Source: Plotosus lineatus
Taxonomy: Eukaryota > Chordata > Actinopteri > Siluriformes > Plotosidae
Assembly: GCA_024760905.1 (NCBI GenBank)
Contig: CM045729.1
Coordinates: forward strand, 54,945,580 to 55,009,579
DNA: 64,000 nt
Reading direction: 5' to 3'
In this document: positions 58,001 through 64,000 of the stretch, piece by piece
Numbering within the stretch: the first letter of the stretch is position 1
How the letters are laid out: every line of letters begins with the position of its first letter
Program-made: the position numbers and the translations under genes
Notes under the pieces: generated by a model
What the model saw: the letters and a program-made list of their open reading frames with translations, nothing else
Database searches by the model: none
Told to the model about the DNA's origin: nothing

Positions 58001-58978
58001 CAATAAGCTCTTCTGTAACTCCTGCTATATGCGTGTCAAAAGTAAGCCATCATTCACATCACTCTGCACATAAATAGAGATGAGTTACAAATTAAAATAA
58101 AAAAAAATAATAAGATTTAAAAAGCTGTCTTGGGCATAGAATATAAAACCCCTTTCGATCTATACTGGAGGGATAAACACCATTCTTTCAAAAAATTATT
58201 TTTCTCAGTTTATATGGTGGTTGTGACACAAATACTTAATATGCCAGTCCGAATTTACTTATCAGAATGAGATCTGGGGTTTTAAAATACCAAATTTTAT
58301 GTTTATTTTATAATTTACATACTTGGGCAGCACAGTGGCGTAGGGGTTAGCAGATCTGCCTCACAGTAAGAAGGCCTGGGTTCAATTCCCAGATCGGATG
58401 TTTCTGTTTGGAGTTTACACATTCATCCAGTGCTTGTGTGGTTTCCTCCCACACTCCAAAAACACATGCAGTAGTCTACCTGGCTGTTCCAAATCACTCC
58501 TAAGTGTGAGTGGGAATAGTTGTCCCTGCGATGGCCTGGCGAGCAGTCTAGGGAGTACCCTACCCATGACCAGAGTGGACTGTAGCTTCCCTGTGAACCT
58601 AATTAAGATTAAACAGCTTTGAAAATGAATGAACAAATTTACATATTCAAGTAACCATTGTGTAAATTTTTGTTCCCTGTAAATGTAAACATTTAATTTC
58701 TCGAAGAAACCTAACATTCCCGACAGCACAGAACATTTTCATCATATTTATTGATCAATTTTTGTTTGATTTTCAGTCATTTTTCCCTCCCAGGAAAACT
58801 TCAGTCAAATTATCAATACAGTATAACAGGGACAATGATTTTCATTTAATTTGTCACAAATCTTAATCTCAAAGGCCAAATGAATAAATAATAATATTTA
58901 AAAAAAAGAATTCACATTATTTTGTCATCATCGGAAAATGTTGTTTCCTTCACAGCAGGCCAGCCCACTGCGATGTGA
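36421..58978 (+). CDS. lmo7: lmo7, LIM domain only protein 7 (26 exons, no CH domain)
   Basis: Scaffold and shuttling protein of cell junctions and the nucleus; the mammalian protein binds afadin, alpha-actinin and emerin. From ATG 36459 the exons (listed singly) join in phase to 4752 nt, 1583 residues plus stop. Five DD[LMV]..R[RK] modules lie near residues 109, 200, 322, 376 and 444. A DUF4757-like part with [15 protein letters not shown] follows at about 505-620. PDZ is at about 903-988 with [21 protein letters not shown] charged coiled coil or single helix covers about 1105-1270. LIM is at 1514-1571 with zinc ligands in CTNC, HLQC, CFQC and CNSC. The end GQPTAM matches human LMO7. PDZ separates it from LIMCH1. 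The start is the first ATG in the exon (A at -3), though the frame stays open upstream of it and could join a longer 5' part. The usual N-terminal CH domain is absent here; see relics upstream. Confidence 0.93.
37031..37312 (+). CDS. lmo7: lmo7 exon 2, first DD..RR module
   Basis: Acceptor GGTAACAG, donor CTCAG|GTCAGA. Encodes [20 protein letters not shown] then [11 protein letters not shown]. Acidic and Ser/Thr-rich. Confidence 0.85.
37541..37825 (+). CDS. lmo7: lmo7 exon 3, [11 protein letters not shown] region
   Basis: Acceptor TCTCTTGAGCAG, donor TTCAG|GTCTGT. Encodes acidic [15 protein letters not shown], then [10 protein letters not shown] and [31 protein letters not shown], shared with LMO7/LIMCH1 long isoforms. 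Confidence 0.88.
38128..38265 (+). CDS. lmo7: Possible lmo7 cassette exon
   Basis: After TCTAG there are 138 bases, phase 2 to phase 2, open as [19 protein letters not shown] and on to [10 protein letters not shown], ending CCCAG|GTCCTT. Inclusion would add 46 residues and keep the frame. The Ser/Thr/Pro-rich composition fits its neighbours. The donor is weak and I know no homologue for the segment. Confidence 0.35.
38738..39487 (+). CDS. lmo7: lmo7 exon 4, large module exon
   Basis: Strong pyrimidine tract and TTTAG acceptor, donor AGAG|GTTAGG. Encodes [63 protein letters not shown] and [19 protein letters not shown], closely matching the long LMO7 isoform. Confidence 0.92.
40598..40630. 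repeat. Poly-T tract before microexon 5
   Basis: About 31 T, ending ten bases before the acceptor AG. It may act as an extreme pyrimidine tract and is prone to length variation. Confidence 0.85.
40640..40669 (+). CDS. lmo7: lmo7 exon 5, 30-base microexon
   Basis: Acceptor GGTTTTCTAG after a long poly-T, donor GACGG|GTGAGT. Encodes VLQNNSDSD, replacing the FQKIYGENG stretch of human LMO7. Phase 2 on both sides, so it can be skipped without frame loss. Confidence 0.75.
41239..41350 (+). CDS. lmo7: lmo7 exon 6
   Basis: Acceptor GCTGACAG, donor GAT|GTGAGT. Encodes [20 protein letters not shown] then [17 protein letters not shown], conserved in LMO7. Confidence 0.95.
41865..42007 (+). CDS. lmo7: lmo7 exon 7
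   Basis: Acceptor GTCTTCAG, donor GAGAG|GTAAAG. Encodes [38 protein letters not shown] and KTFKEMEEE. Confidence 0.95.
42232..42874 (+). CDS. lmo7: lmo7 exon 8, large linker
   Basis: Acceptor CACTATTTAG, donor GTG|GTGAGA. Encodes [20 protein letters not shown], an internal GTAAGC that could act as an alternative donor after NRSR (near 42381), then a Ser-rich linker and the conserved [36 protein letters not shown]. Confidence 0.92.
43069..43314 (+). CDS. lmo7: lmo7 exon 9, Ser/Glu-rich linker
   Basis: Acceptor TGATTCCAG, donor CAG|GTGAGT. 82 codons including [19 protein letters not shown] and [18 protein letters not shown]. Low complexity. Confidence 0.9.
43397..44144 (+). mobile_element. 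CAGTGATCCC MITE in lmo7 intron 9
   Basis: Left CAGTGATCCCACGCTACTTC, right GAAAGTGAGGGATCCCTG, TA on each side (43395-43396, 44145-44146). Interrupted by the LINE piece at 43443-43801. Confidence 0.8.
43443..43801 (-). mobile_element. 5'-truncated RTE LINE, 3' end
   Basis: Minus strand. The C-terminal part of the reverse transcriptase protein ([34 protein letters not shown]) and the short 3' UTR (GACCCCTGAAGTG, CCGAAAGGAAAAGAAG). Flanked by TCTG(T/C)GGCTTCAGTG (43428-43442, 43802-43816). Confidence 0.9.
44625..44860 (+). mobile_element. Pogo/Tigger-like fragment
   Basis: After TA: CAGACGCTCCCCAGCTTAC, then ATGAGTTAGGTTCCAGACGG and TTCGTAAGTTG. The right end is not recognised. Followed at about 44862-44950 by the dispersed GTCTTTATTGTCATTATG repeat. 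Confidence 0.5.
45256..45370 (+). CDS. lmo7: lmo7 exon 10, PDZ first half
   Basis: Acceptor GTCTCATAG, donor AAG|GTATAA. Encodes [20 protein letters not shown] then [18 protein letters not shown]. The family GLGF loop reads DFGF. Confidence 0.93.
45989..46079. mobile_element. 91-bp hairpin MITE
   Basis: Perfect 29-bp inverted repeats (ACAGGGTGATTCAAAAAG... at 45989-46017 and its complement at 46051-46079) around a 33-base AT-rich spacer, within AT/AC microsatellite. Looks like a minimal mariner-type MITE; duplication of the target not clear. Confidence 0.8.
46134..46556 (+). mobile_element. 5'-truncated RTE LINE, 3' end, plus strand
   Basis: Same family as 43443-43801: [39 protein letters not shown], then GCTGTGGTGACCCCTGAAG and AAGCCGAAAGGAAAATAAG. 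AGGTT(C/T)AGCT on both sides is a possible duplication. Confidence 0.88.
46758..46919 (+). CDS. lmo7: lmo7 exon 11, PDZ second half
   Basis: Acceptor TTTTTTAATAG, donor AACA|GTAAGT. Encodes [39 protein letters not shown] and [12 protein letters not shown]. Confidence 0.95.
47382..47411. repeat. (AT)n microsatellite
   Basis: About 15 AT units in lmo7 intron 11. Confidence 0.85.
47964..48285 (+). mobile_element. SINE, tail type B
   Basis: 5' truncated (starts CAGGGTACTGGATCGCTG), B box GGTTCGAGTCCC, tail GTGATGGCATAGCGAGCTG to CCTAATTAGGATTGAGC. Confidence 0.88.
48869..49044 (+). CDS. lmo7: lmo7 exon 12
   Basis: Acceptor AACTATCAG (weak pyrimidine tract), donor AAT|GTGAGC. Encodes [20 protein letters not shown] through [14 protein letters not shown]. 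Phases fit both neighbours. Confidence 0.85.
49150..49213 (+). CDS. lmo7: lmo7 exon 13
   Basis: Acceptor GTGTTGTAG, donor AAAG|GTAAAG. Encodes [20 protein letters not shown]. Confidence 0.88.
49307..49341. repeat. (TTTA)n microsatellite
   Basis: About eight units. Confidence 0.85.
49539..49589 (+). CDS. lmo7: lmo7 exon 14, [17 protein letters not shown]
   Basis: Acceptor CCATTTAG, donor CAAG|GTAAAA. The 17-residue segment [17 protein letters not shown] is near-identical to vertebrate LMO7. Reading on without splicing gives a hydrophobic tail; see 49590-49798. Confidence 0.93.
49590..49798 (+). other. lmo7: Possible alternative lmo7 C-terminal tail
   Basis: In-frame continuation of exon 14 into the intron for 69 codons to TAG 49796-49798, or an exon starting at the good acceptor CTCCTTGCAG|C (49674) in the same phase. 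The sequence is richer in GC than the flanks and very hydrophobic ([51 protein letters not shown]). An AATAAA lies at 50013-50018. It would give a short isoform with a membrane-like tail, lacking the coiled region and LIM. No homologue recalled. Confidence 0.3.
51264..51301 (+). CDS. lmo7: lmo7 exon 15
   Basis: Acceptor TTTTTCTTGTAG, donor AAT|GTGAGT. Encodes [12 protein letters not shown]. Confidence 0.85.
51364..51416. repeat. (AT)n microsatellite
   Basis: About 26 AT units in lmo7 intron 15. Confidence 0.9.
51527..52090 (+). mobile_element. 3'-truncated copy of the CCAAT-repeat MITE
   Basis: Starts after TA with CAGTGGTACCTCACCTTACG; the interior repeats AGCCAATGGGAGG and GGGCGGGATGTTG (about 51837-51945). 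The right TIR is lost at CTATCGTAAGATATTG. Lies only about 200 bases before lmo7 exon 16. Confidence 0.85.
52292..52393 (+). CDS. lmo7: lmo7 exon 16
   Basis: Acceptor TTCTTTAG, donor CAG|GTAACA. Encodes [20 protein letters not shown] after IQGPSLISS, start of the charged helix; the [10 protein letters not shown] motif is typical of LMO7/LIMCH1. Confidence 0.94.
52532..52624 (+). CDS. lmo7: lmo7 exon 17
   Basis: Acceptor TTTCCTGCAG, donor GAG|GTATCA. Encodes [20 protein letters not shown], coiled coil. Confidence 0.94.
52982..53335 (+). mobile_element. SINE, tail type A
   Basis: Full head GGCAGTGGTGGCCTGGTGG, B box GGTTCGAGTCCC, tail GACGTAAAAACCTATGCG and GCTGTGGCGACCCCTGAG. Confidence 0.92.
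53606..53932 (-). mobile_element. HE1-like SINE, minus strand, tail type B end
   Basis: Begins TTCATTTTCTGAACCAC (tail B end), contains GGAATCGAACCCAGGACC and ends CCACTATGCCACCATGCC. Confidence 0.88.
54162..54478 (+). CDS. lmo7: lmo7 exon 18, charged single-helix repeat
   Basis: Acceptor CCACTAACAG, donor CAAA|GTAAGT. About 105 residues almost wholly E, R, K and Q; repeats of about 14 residues such as [14 protein letters not shown] and [14 protein letters not shown]. Probably a long single alpha-helix or coiled coil. Confidence 0.93.
54846..54887 (+). CDS. lmo7: lmo7 exon 19
   Basis: Acceptor GATCGCAG, donor ACAG|GTAAAT. Encodes [13 protein letters not shown], phase 2 on both sides. Confidence 0.8.
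55016..55355 (+). mobile_element. SINE, tail type A, in AT repeat
   Basis: GGGGGCAGTGGTGGTCTAG to GACGAAAGGAAGACAGAC, with AT repeats on both sides (about 54994-55014 and 55354-55378). Confidence 0.9.
55495..55550 (+). CDS. lmo7: lmo7 exon 20
   Basis: Acceptor TTTTTACAG, donor ACAG|GTCAGT. Encodes [18 protein letters not shown], matching the KSRSTTELDD segment of human LMO7. Confidence 0.92.
55739..55897 (+). CDS. lmo7: lmo7 exon 21
   Basis: Acceptor TGTATGCAG, donor AGAG|GTGGGC. Encodes [20 protein letters not shown] then [19 protein letters not shown]. Confidence 0.88.
56191..56380 (+). CDS. lmo7: lmo7 exon 22
   Basis: Acceptor CTTCCTTCCAG, donor GAAG|GTCAGT. Encodes [40 protein letters not shown], closely conserved in LMO7. 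Confidence 0.95.
56662..56922 (+). CDS. lmo7: lmo7 exon 23
   Basis: Acceptor GTTTGGTAG, donor ACAG|GTATCA. Encodes [19 protein letters not shown] and a Ser/Thr/Pro linker before LIM. Confidence 0.95.
57331..57439 (+). CDS. lmo7: lmo7 exon 24, LIM first zinc finger
   Basis: Acceptor TATAATTTAG, donor [29 protein letters not shown] then [16 protein letters not shown]; ligands Cys, Cys, His, Cys. Confidence 0.97.
57939..58041 (+). CDS. lmo7: lmo7 exon 25, LIM second zinc finger
   Basis: Acceptor CATATTTCAG, donor [30 protein letters not shown] then [14 protein letters not shown]; four Cys ligands. Confidence 0.97.
58322..58640 (+). mobile_element. HE1-like SINE with tail type B
   Basis: GGGCAGCACAGTGGCGTAGG head, GGTTCAATTCCC, GTTTCCTCCCACACTCC, then tail B (GATGGCCTGGCGAGCAGTC, CCTAATTAAGATTAAAC). 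Lies in the last lmo7 intron. Confidence 0.88.
58956..58978 (+). CDS. lmo7: lmo7 last coding exon
   Basis: Acceptor TTCCTTCACAG. Encodes (T)GQPTAM and TGA, equivalent to the human SGRPTAM end. A second AG three bases on would give SQPTAM. Confidence 0.88.
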
Positions 58979-59625
58979 AGTCACTGGATTACAACAGATT
59001 GAGGAAGAACCTGGTCCCGATACAAAATAATGAACACTACACCTAGAGTTTTGCATAAGGACAACATTATGGGATGACAGTCATGATTACAAAGTAAAAC
59101 CTCTTTGTTTTGTTTTTTTATCCCAAAGGGGGAGAGAAAATGTTTCCATACAAGTATTACTGACTATGCTGCACAAAGTACGGGATATATAAATTTATTT
59201 AAAAGCTAGCAATGTGCTTTAAATAATTGAGACTTTGCTCATTACAAATGGAAGCTCTGGATGATTTGTCATGTTAAACGTATTTGTCATGAAGGCCTGT
59301 TTCATAGTAATTTTTGTAGTGTTAGTTTTTCCTCAATACTTTTAAAGTCTGCCATCCATCTAAAAGACATGTTAGGACTAATGTATGTTATGGTGTGTTG
59401 TTAAATACTGTATTCTGTCAGTGATTCATCATCTTGCCGTTAGATTTGTGATGGGGAATGATTTTTAGAGTAAATATATTAAGGATATATTGTGGCATAA
59501 TGTGTAGGAAGAGTTTCATGGAATCCATTTAAGACACTAAAGTAAGAATTTCCACAAACAATCTTATGCATGCAATTCAATTGTATTCACCAATATTTGT
59601 AAATAAAGTGACACACTGAATATCT
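58979..59625 (+). other. lmo7: lmo7 3' UTR
   Basis: About 640 bases from the stop to shortly after the AATAAA at 59602; no coding features. Confidence 0.7.
59602..59607 (+). terminator. lmo7: lmo7 polyadenylation signal
   Basis: AATAAA in TTTGTAAATAAAGTGACAC, followed by GT-rich sequence. The first canonical signal after the stop codon. Confidence 0.7.
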
Positions 59626-59844
59626 GAGCTGCATTAACATCTGTGTATACTGTAATTTTAATAAGTTCAGTATCTGTTCTGTAGTCTGTGATAATGTAAT
59701 CCATACTTTTCAACACAGTGGGTTATGTGTGCAGAGCAAACATAGTTTAGATTACAATAGTATTATCCATTTACACTTTTGACATTTCTGATATTTACAC
59801 TTTATAAACATACCATTAATAAGTTTGCATTGGAATATTATGTA

Positions 59845-60570
59845 CAACTCTTCTTCTGGCTGTCAATCAATATGATGATGACTGCAACGCAAGGAGAGTT
59901 AAGTCCTGCAAAACTGCAGGTGGGCTGCTAGGCTGGCCTGTAAACAGCAAAGTCGTCAACAACAAAAACAGGAACAACAAGCAAACTCTGTTGTTGGCAA
60001 GGAATGTCTCATTTGATGTCCATATTCAAGCCTGCTGCCGTCGCTGTCTATGCATCGCCGCAGGGCTTCTCTCCACCTCCTCCTCTCCTAGCACAGCACC
60101 TTGCACAGTAGTTAAGCCAGGCGGTGTCGTGTCCCCGCCATTCTGTCTAACTGGACCTCCAAGTCTTATGCCAAGTAGTGCAAACTGGTGCCACAGACCT
60201 AGCCAAAATGGAGTTTGCCCCACAATGGCACCTGACTTGCCTGGTGACGCCAACCGTTGACCAAACCTGGTTCCTTTGCTTGCCATCTGGTGATGCGCCA
60301 TTGATCTAGAGGTTCTTCTGCCACAGAGCACCAAGGACGTCCTGCTGCCAGTGCCCTTGGAAGCAGTTTAAAGACATACCCTGGTCCGGTTTGAAATCAG
60401 AGTGCTCCGTCTCCTAGACGAAAACCCTCGCAGGTGAATGAGCACCATCTGCCCAGGTTTGAAATCAGAGTTTTCCTTCTCTTAGGTGAGCAGCCCTCCA
60501 AGGTTTGCGAGTCCCACCTACCCGAAGCACTGTTTTTAGGCGCCAGAGAACTCGCCCATGCCCCTTATCC
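59845..60570. repeat. Unclassified GC-rich dispersed-looking repeat
   Basis: Clearly GC-richer than its surroundings. Two related units about 70 bases apart share GGTTTGAAATCAGAGT (near 60390 and 60457), each followed by CTCCGTCTCCTAG- or CCTTCTCTTAGG-like sequence. Looks like the 5' region of a retroelement on the minus strand, but I cannot name it. Open frames on both strands (60026-60334 minus) have no recognised domain. Confidence 0.5.
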
Positions 60571-61160
60571 TATTAGTATAAACAGTTTTTTGTAGAAATG
60601 TTTTTTTTAGGATTAGTGTGGAAGACCACAAACCCATAACTTCAACCCTACAGAACACCTTTAAGTGAATTGGAAATGACAGTATGCCCCAGTGCTCATT
60701 GCTTGACATCATTAAAGTTCTGGTGGTGAATGGTCAAATGATTAAAAAAAATCAAAATCATAGTAACCCACAATCATGACCAAAATATATTGGAAAACAG
60801 AAGAATACACGGTTATTATCACAACAGAAGGGATTACAGATGGGCTCAAACATGATCTGGCAAGGTATTCAAGGTTTACTCCTCTTTCACTCAGAAATGA
60901 ATGGGATGGGCTCAAGACTCACCCTTAAAACTAATAAATGATAAAGCATTATAGAAACGAGAAATATACAGTAGTGTAAAACAACATAACATTTTGTCTC
61001 CATTGTTTGTAGAATCACAGAGACAGCTGATCTAAAGTCTCAATGAAACCCCATAAAAGCTGTCATGTCCTTTAAGATAGAAAGCATTACAGTTAATTTT
61101 TTACTTTTATGTATATTTGCATTTGTTATCATACCTTATGATTTTAATTAAAGTGCTTTA
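60571..61160. other. Intergenic, nothing recognised
   Basis: AT-rich; no gene or repeat family seen. Confidence 0.5.
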
Positions 61161-61164
61161 CACA

Positions 61165-61440
61165 CCTGAACAGGATGCAATTACAATAAATACCCACCAC
61201 TCCATTGCCACACTTACTCATACCTTTATACATAATATTAGCAATTATTTTCTCACCTTTACAGGACATAATTAAAATCAACACCCAATTCTACTATCAC
61301 CACACCCAGTCCTACCTTTATAGATAATATCAGCATCCATTTTCATACTCCCAGACTTTAATTGAATCACTTCACATACCTGAAAAGGATGTTATTAGAA
61401 CCAACACCCACCCCTACCATCACCATACCCACTCATATCT
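61165..61440. repeat. Imperfect tandem repeat, about three units
   Basis: Units begin AGGATGCAATTA (61172), AGGACATAATTA (61263) and AGGATGTTATTA (61386), each with an ACACCCA..CACCAC..CTTTATA-like continuation. Abuts the LINE. Confidence 0.55.
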
Positions 61441-63260
61441 TGATACATATTAGCAAACTTCTCCTCCATTCCTCTGGCATCCTCTCACTTTCTAAGACCT
61501 TGTTGAATGTTCTTGTCAGGAAATCTACTGCTACCTCTCCTAGACACTTCCATACCTCCATCGGTATGTCATCAGGACCAACTGCCTTTCCATTCTTCAT
61601 CCTCTTCAATGCCCTCCTCACTTCACCCTTACTAATCATTGCTACTTCCTGGTCCTCAACAGTCACCTCTTCTACTCTTTTTTCTCTCTCATTTTCCTCA
61701 TTCATCAGCTCATCAAAGTACTTTTTCCATCTTCCCAGCACACTTCTGTCATCAGTCAATACATTTCCCTCTCTGTCCTTAATCACTCTAACTTGCTGCA
61801 CGTTCTTCCCATCTCTATTTCTCTGCTGTGCCAACCTGTATAAATCATTTTCTCCTTCGTTACTTTCCAACCGAGCATACAAGTCATCATACGCCCTGTG
61901 TTTGGCCTTTGACACTGCTACCATCGCCTTACGCTGTGTCTCCCTGTACTCCTGTTTACTCTCTTCAGTCCTCTCAATGTCCCACTTCTTCTTAGCTAAC
62001 CTCTTCCTTTGTACACATCCTGCACTTCCTCATTCCACCACCAAGTCTCCTTATCTACTTTCCTTCCAGATGACACACCAAGTACTCTCCTACCTGTCTC
62101 CCTGATCACATTTGCTGTAGTTGTCCTGTCATCTGAAAGCACTTCCTGACCACCCAAAGCCTGTTTCAACTCCTCCTTGAAGACAACACGACCCTCTTCC
62201 TTTTTCAGCTTCCACCACTTTGTCTTCTGCTCTGCCTTTGCCTTCCTCAGCTTCCTCACCATCAGTGTCATCCCGCACATCACCATCCTATGCTGTTTGG
62301 TAACACTCTCACCCATGACTACTTTGCAGTCACTGACTTCCCTCAAATTGCATCATCTACACAAGATGTAGTCTACCTGTGTGCTCCTACCTCCGCTTTT
62401 ATCAGTCACCCTATGCTCCTGTCTCTTCTGGACGAAAGTATTCACCACAGCCATTTCCATCCCTTTTGCAAAATCTATCAACATCTGTCCTTCTGCGTTC
62501 CTGTCCTGGATACCAAACCTACCCATCACTTCCTTGTCCCCGCTGTTGCCTGCACCAACATGTCCATTGAAGTCTGCATCAATGACCACTCTTTCACCCC
62601 TGGAGTTACGCTGCATCACTTCATTTAACTCACTCCAGAATCTCTCCTTCTGTTCTAACTCACATCCTGCCTGTGGGGCATAAGCACTAACAACAGTGAA
62701 CATCAAGCCTTCAATTTCTAACTTGAGACTCATCACTCTGCCTGACACTCTTTTCACTTCTAGAACATTCCTGACCGACCCCTCCTTCAAGATGAATGAC
62801 TCCTACTCCATTTCTCTTCCCATCCACACCATGAAAAAACAGCTTAAACCCTGCTCCTAAGCTCCTAGCCTGGCGACATTTCCACCTGGTCTCCTGAACA
62901 CACATTATGTCCAACTTCCTCCTCTGCATCATGCCAGCCAGCTCTGTAGCCTTTTCTGTCATAGTTCCAACATTCAAAATCCCTACTCTCAGTCCTAGAC
63001 TCATGCTTTTCCTCTTCTCTCTTTGCCTACGGACATGCCTCCCGCCTCTACTTCTTCGACCAACAGTAGCCCAGTTTCTACCAGCACCCTGTTGGTTAAC
63101 AGCACTGATGGCGGTCGCTGTTAACCCGGACCTTGACCGATCCGGTATGGAGGTCATATTTGTGATTTGCATATTTGATCTGGCTCAGGTTTTACGCCGG
63201 ATTCTTTTCCTGATGCAACCCTCTGCATTTATCCGGGCTTGGGACCGGCTGCATTATTCA
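61433..63260 (-). mobile_element. RTE-type LINE, 5' half with endonuclease
   Basis: Minus strand. 5' UTR (GAGGGTTGCATCAGG, ATCCGGCGTAAAACCTGAG; about 63240-63150), then an apurinic endonuclease with GILNVGTMTEKA, VQETRWKCR, VVSAYAPQAG, DADFNGHVG, STQVDYILCR; a linker (KTKWWKLKKEEG, WWWNEEVQ); and the start of reverse transcriptase (MKNGKAVGPDDIPMEVWKCL, PEEWRRSLL). It stops at 61433 before the RT core. Several frameshifts. Its 3' ends exist separately at 33520-33863, 43443-43801 and 46134-46556. RTE-like is by motif style; exact family unknown. Confidence 0.88.
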
Positions 63261-63549
63261 TCTTATATACTGTATCTTATACATTATTTTGAATGCTTAA
63301 TTGTTATTATAAGTATTTATAGTTTGAATATGTATTTATTGATATTATATACACATATTAGTCAGAGCAGGGGGCCAAGCTAACGTTATACTACTAATCT
63401 ATATATACATACACTTACACCTATTATTACGAAAATAAAAGTCTATAGATGTCCCCTCCAGGCCATGTTGAACAAGAAATTTGCTGCACGTTTTGAATGA
63501 CATCTGTGAGGTGCAAGGGAGGTAATGAAGAATTCTTCTATTTATTTAT

Positions 63550-63636
63550 TTACCAAATCAAACGTGATAATTCGCTGTGGAGACCCCTGAAAAAAATAAG
63601 TGAAAAAGCCGAAAGGAAAAAAAGAAGAATATATTT
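63550..63636 (+). mobile_element. SINE/LINE tail A fragment
   Basis: ACCAAATCAAACGTGATAATTCGC, ...GACCCCTGAAAAAAATAAG, ...AAGCCGAAAGGAAAAAAAG. Only the last about 85 bases. Confidence 0.8.
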
Positions 63637-63639
63637 CAT

Positions 63640-63722
63640 TACAGCGACATCTAGAGGCTAAGGCTAGTTGCTGGAAGAGGTTACAGCGACATCTACAGGC
63701 TAAGGCAGTTGCTAGGGAGGAT
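63640..63722. repeat. Two-copy tandem repeat
   Basis: TTACAGCGACATCTA(G/C)AGGC and GCTA(A/G)GG units at 63640-63681 and 63682-63722, about 42 bases each. Confidence 0.75.
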
Positions 63723-64000
63723 TGGGTGCCGAATAGACCACCCTTCAAGAAACAACACAGAAAGGTTTCTAACAGGAAGGAAGAGAAAGGTGGAGAGAGA
63801 CAGAGATATTAAGACACAAGTAAGTTGAATGAGTTTAAAGAAGGATGTATTTTTTTTATTATTTCAGGCACATTGGTGCACTTTAAATCTTTTCTATTAC
63901 AGATAAAAAAACAATGTTCATGAAGTTTTTTTTATTGAAAGTTGAACTATGTTTCTTTCTTTTTGTTTTTAATGTTAATAAAGATACAATGTTATGCAGA
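63723..64000. other. Window end, nothing recognised
   Basis: AT-rich sequence with an AATAAAG at about 63978; no coding evidence. Confidence 0.4.

Noticed and set aside
61362..62105. Plus-strand open frame of 247 codons
   Set aside because: Antisense shadow of the RTE LINE, which has clear endonuclease and RT motifs on the minus strand.
63655..63700. CTCF-like pair in the tandem repeat (GACATCTAGAGGC)
   Set aside because: At least two mismatches to the core motif in each unit.

Overview
The window is vertebrate nuclear DNA, almost certainly from a teleost fish. Genes are split by many GT-AG introns, dinucleotide and other microsatellites are abundant, and the repeats are typical of fish: a Rex3-like RTE retrotransposon, a Tc1 element, pogo/hAT-type MITEs and several tRNA-derived SINE families. 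Two neighbouring plus-strand genes are recognisable, in the same order as on human 13q22: the 3' part of uchl3 (ubiquitin C-terminal hydrolase L3) at 3.6-8.5 kb and lmo7 (LIM domain only 7) at 36.4-59.6 kb. The genus cannot be told from the sequence.

Layout: 0.06-2.6 kb, degenerate Rex3-like LINE on the minus strand. 2.6-3.5 kb, DNA-transposon fragments and a SINE with clear target-site duplications. 3.58-8.54 kb, the last six uchl3 coding exons (Cys, His and Asp of the catalytic triad all present), with two DNA-transposon insertions, a SINE and a 1.56-kb Tc1 element in the introns. 8.5-34.8 kb, intergenic or lmo7 5' territory, dominated by SINEs and long AT arrays. 36.4-59.0 kb, 26 lmo7 coding exons whose joined length (4752 nt from the first ATG) is an exact multiple of three and encodes 1583 residues: repeated N-terminal DD..R[RK] modules, a DUF4757-like region, a PDZ domain, a long charged helix and a C-terminal LIM domain. 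59.6-64 kb, repeats, including an RTE-type LINE with its endonuclease on the minus strand.

The most interesting biology is between the two genes. LMO7 normally begins with a calponin-homology (CH) domain. At 15365-15436 and 22656-22759 there are exon-like relics, with splice signals, that match two CH-domain segments in the right order. The first carries a one-base frameshift. A third lmo7-like exon (34823-35005) also contains a frame disruption, but its downstream frame joins the intact lmo7 exons in phase, and it holds a TATA-like sequence. The simplest reading is that this lmo7 copy has lost or is losing its CH domain and is now expressed from an internal promoter. This is inference and needs transcript data.

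Other notable structures are a SINE family whose shared head carries two different 3' tails, one of them made of the 5' and 3' ends of the resident RTE LINE; a SINE-LINE chimera bounded by one exact target-site duplication; nested MITEs with readable duplications; a possible alternative hydrophobic terminal exon in lmo7; and a convergent pair of CTCF-like motifs flanking the decayed CH region.
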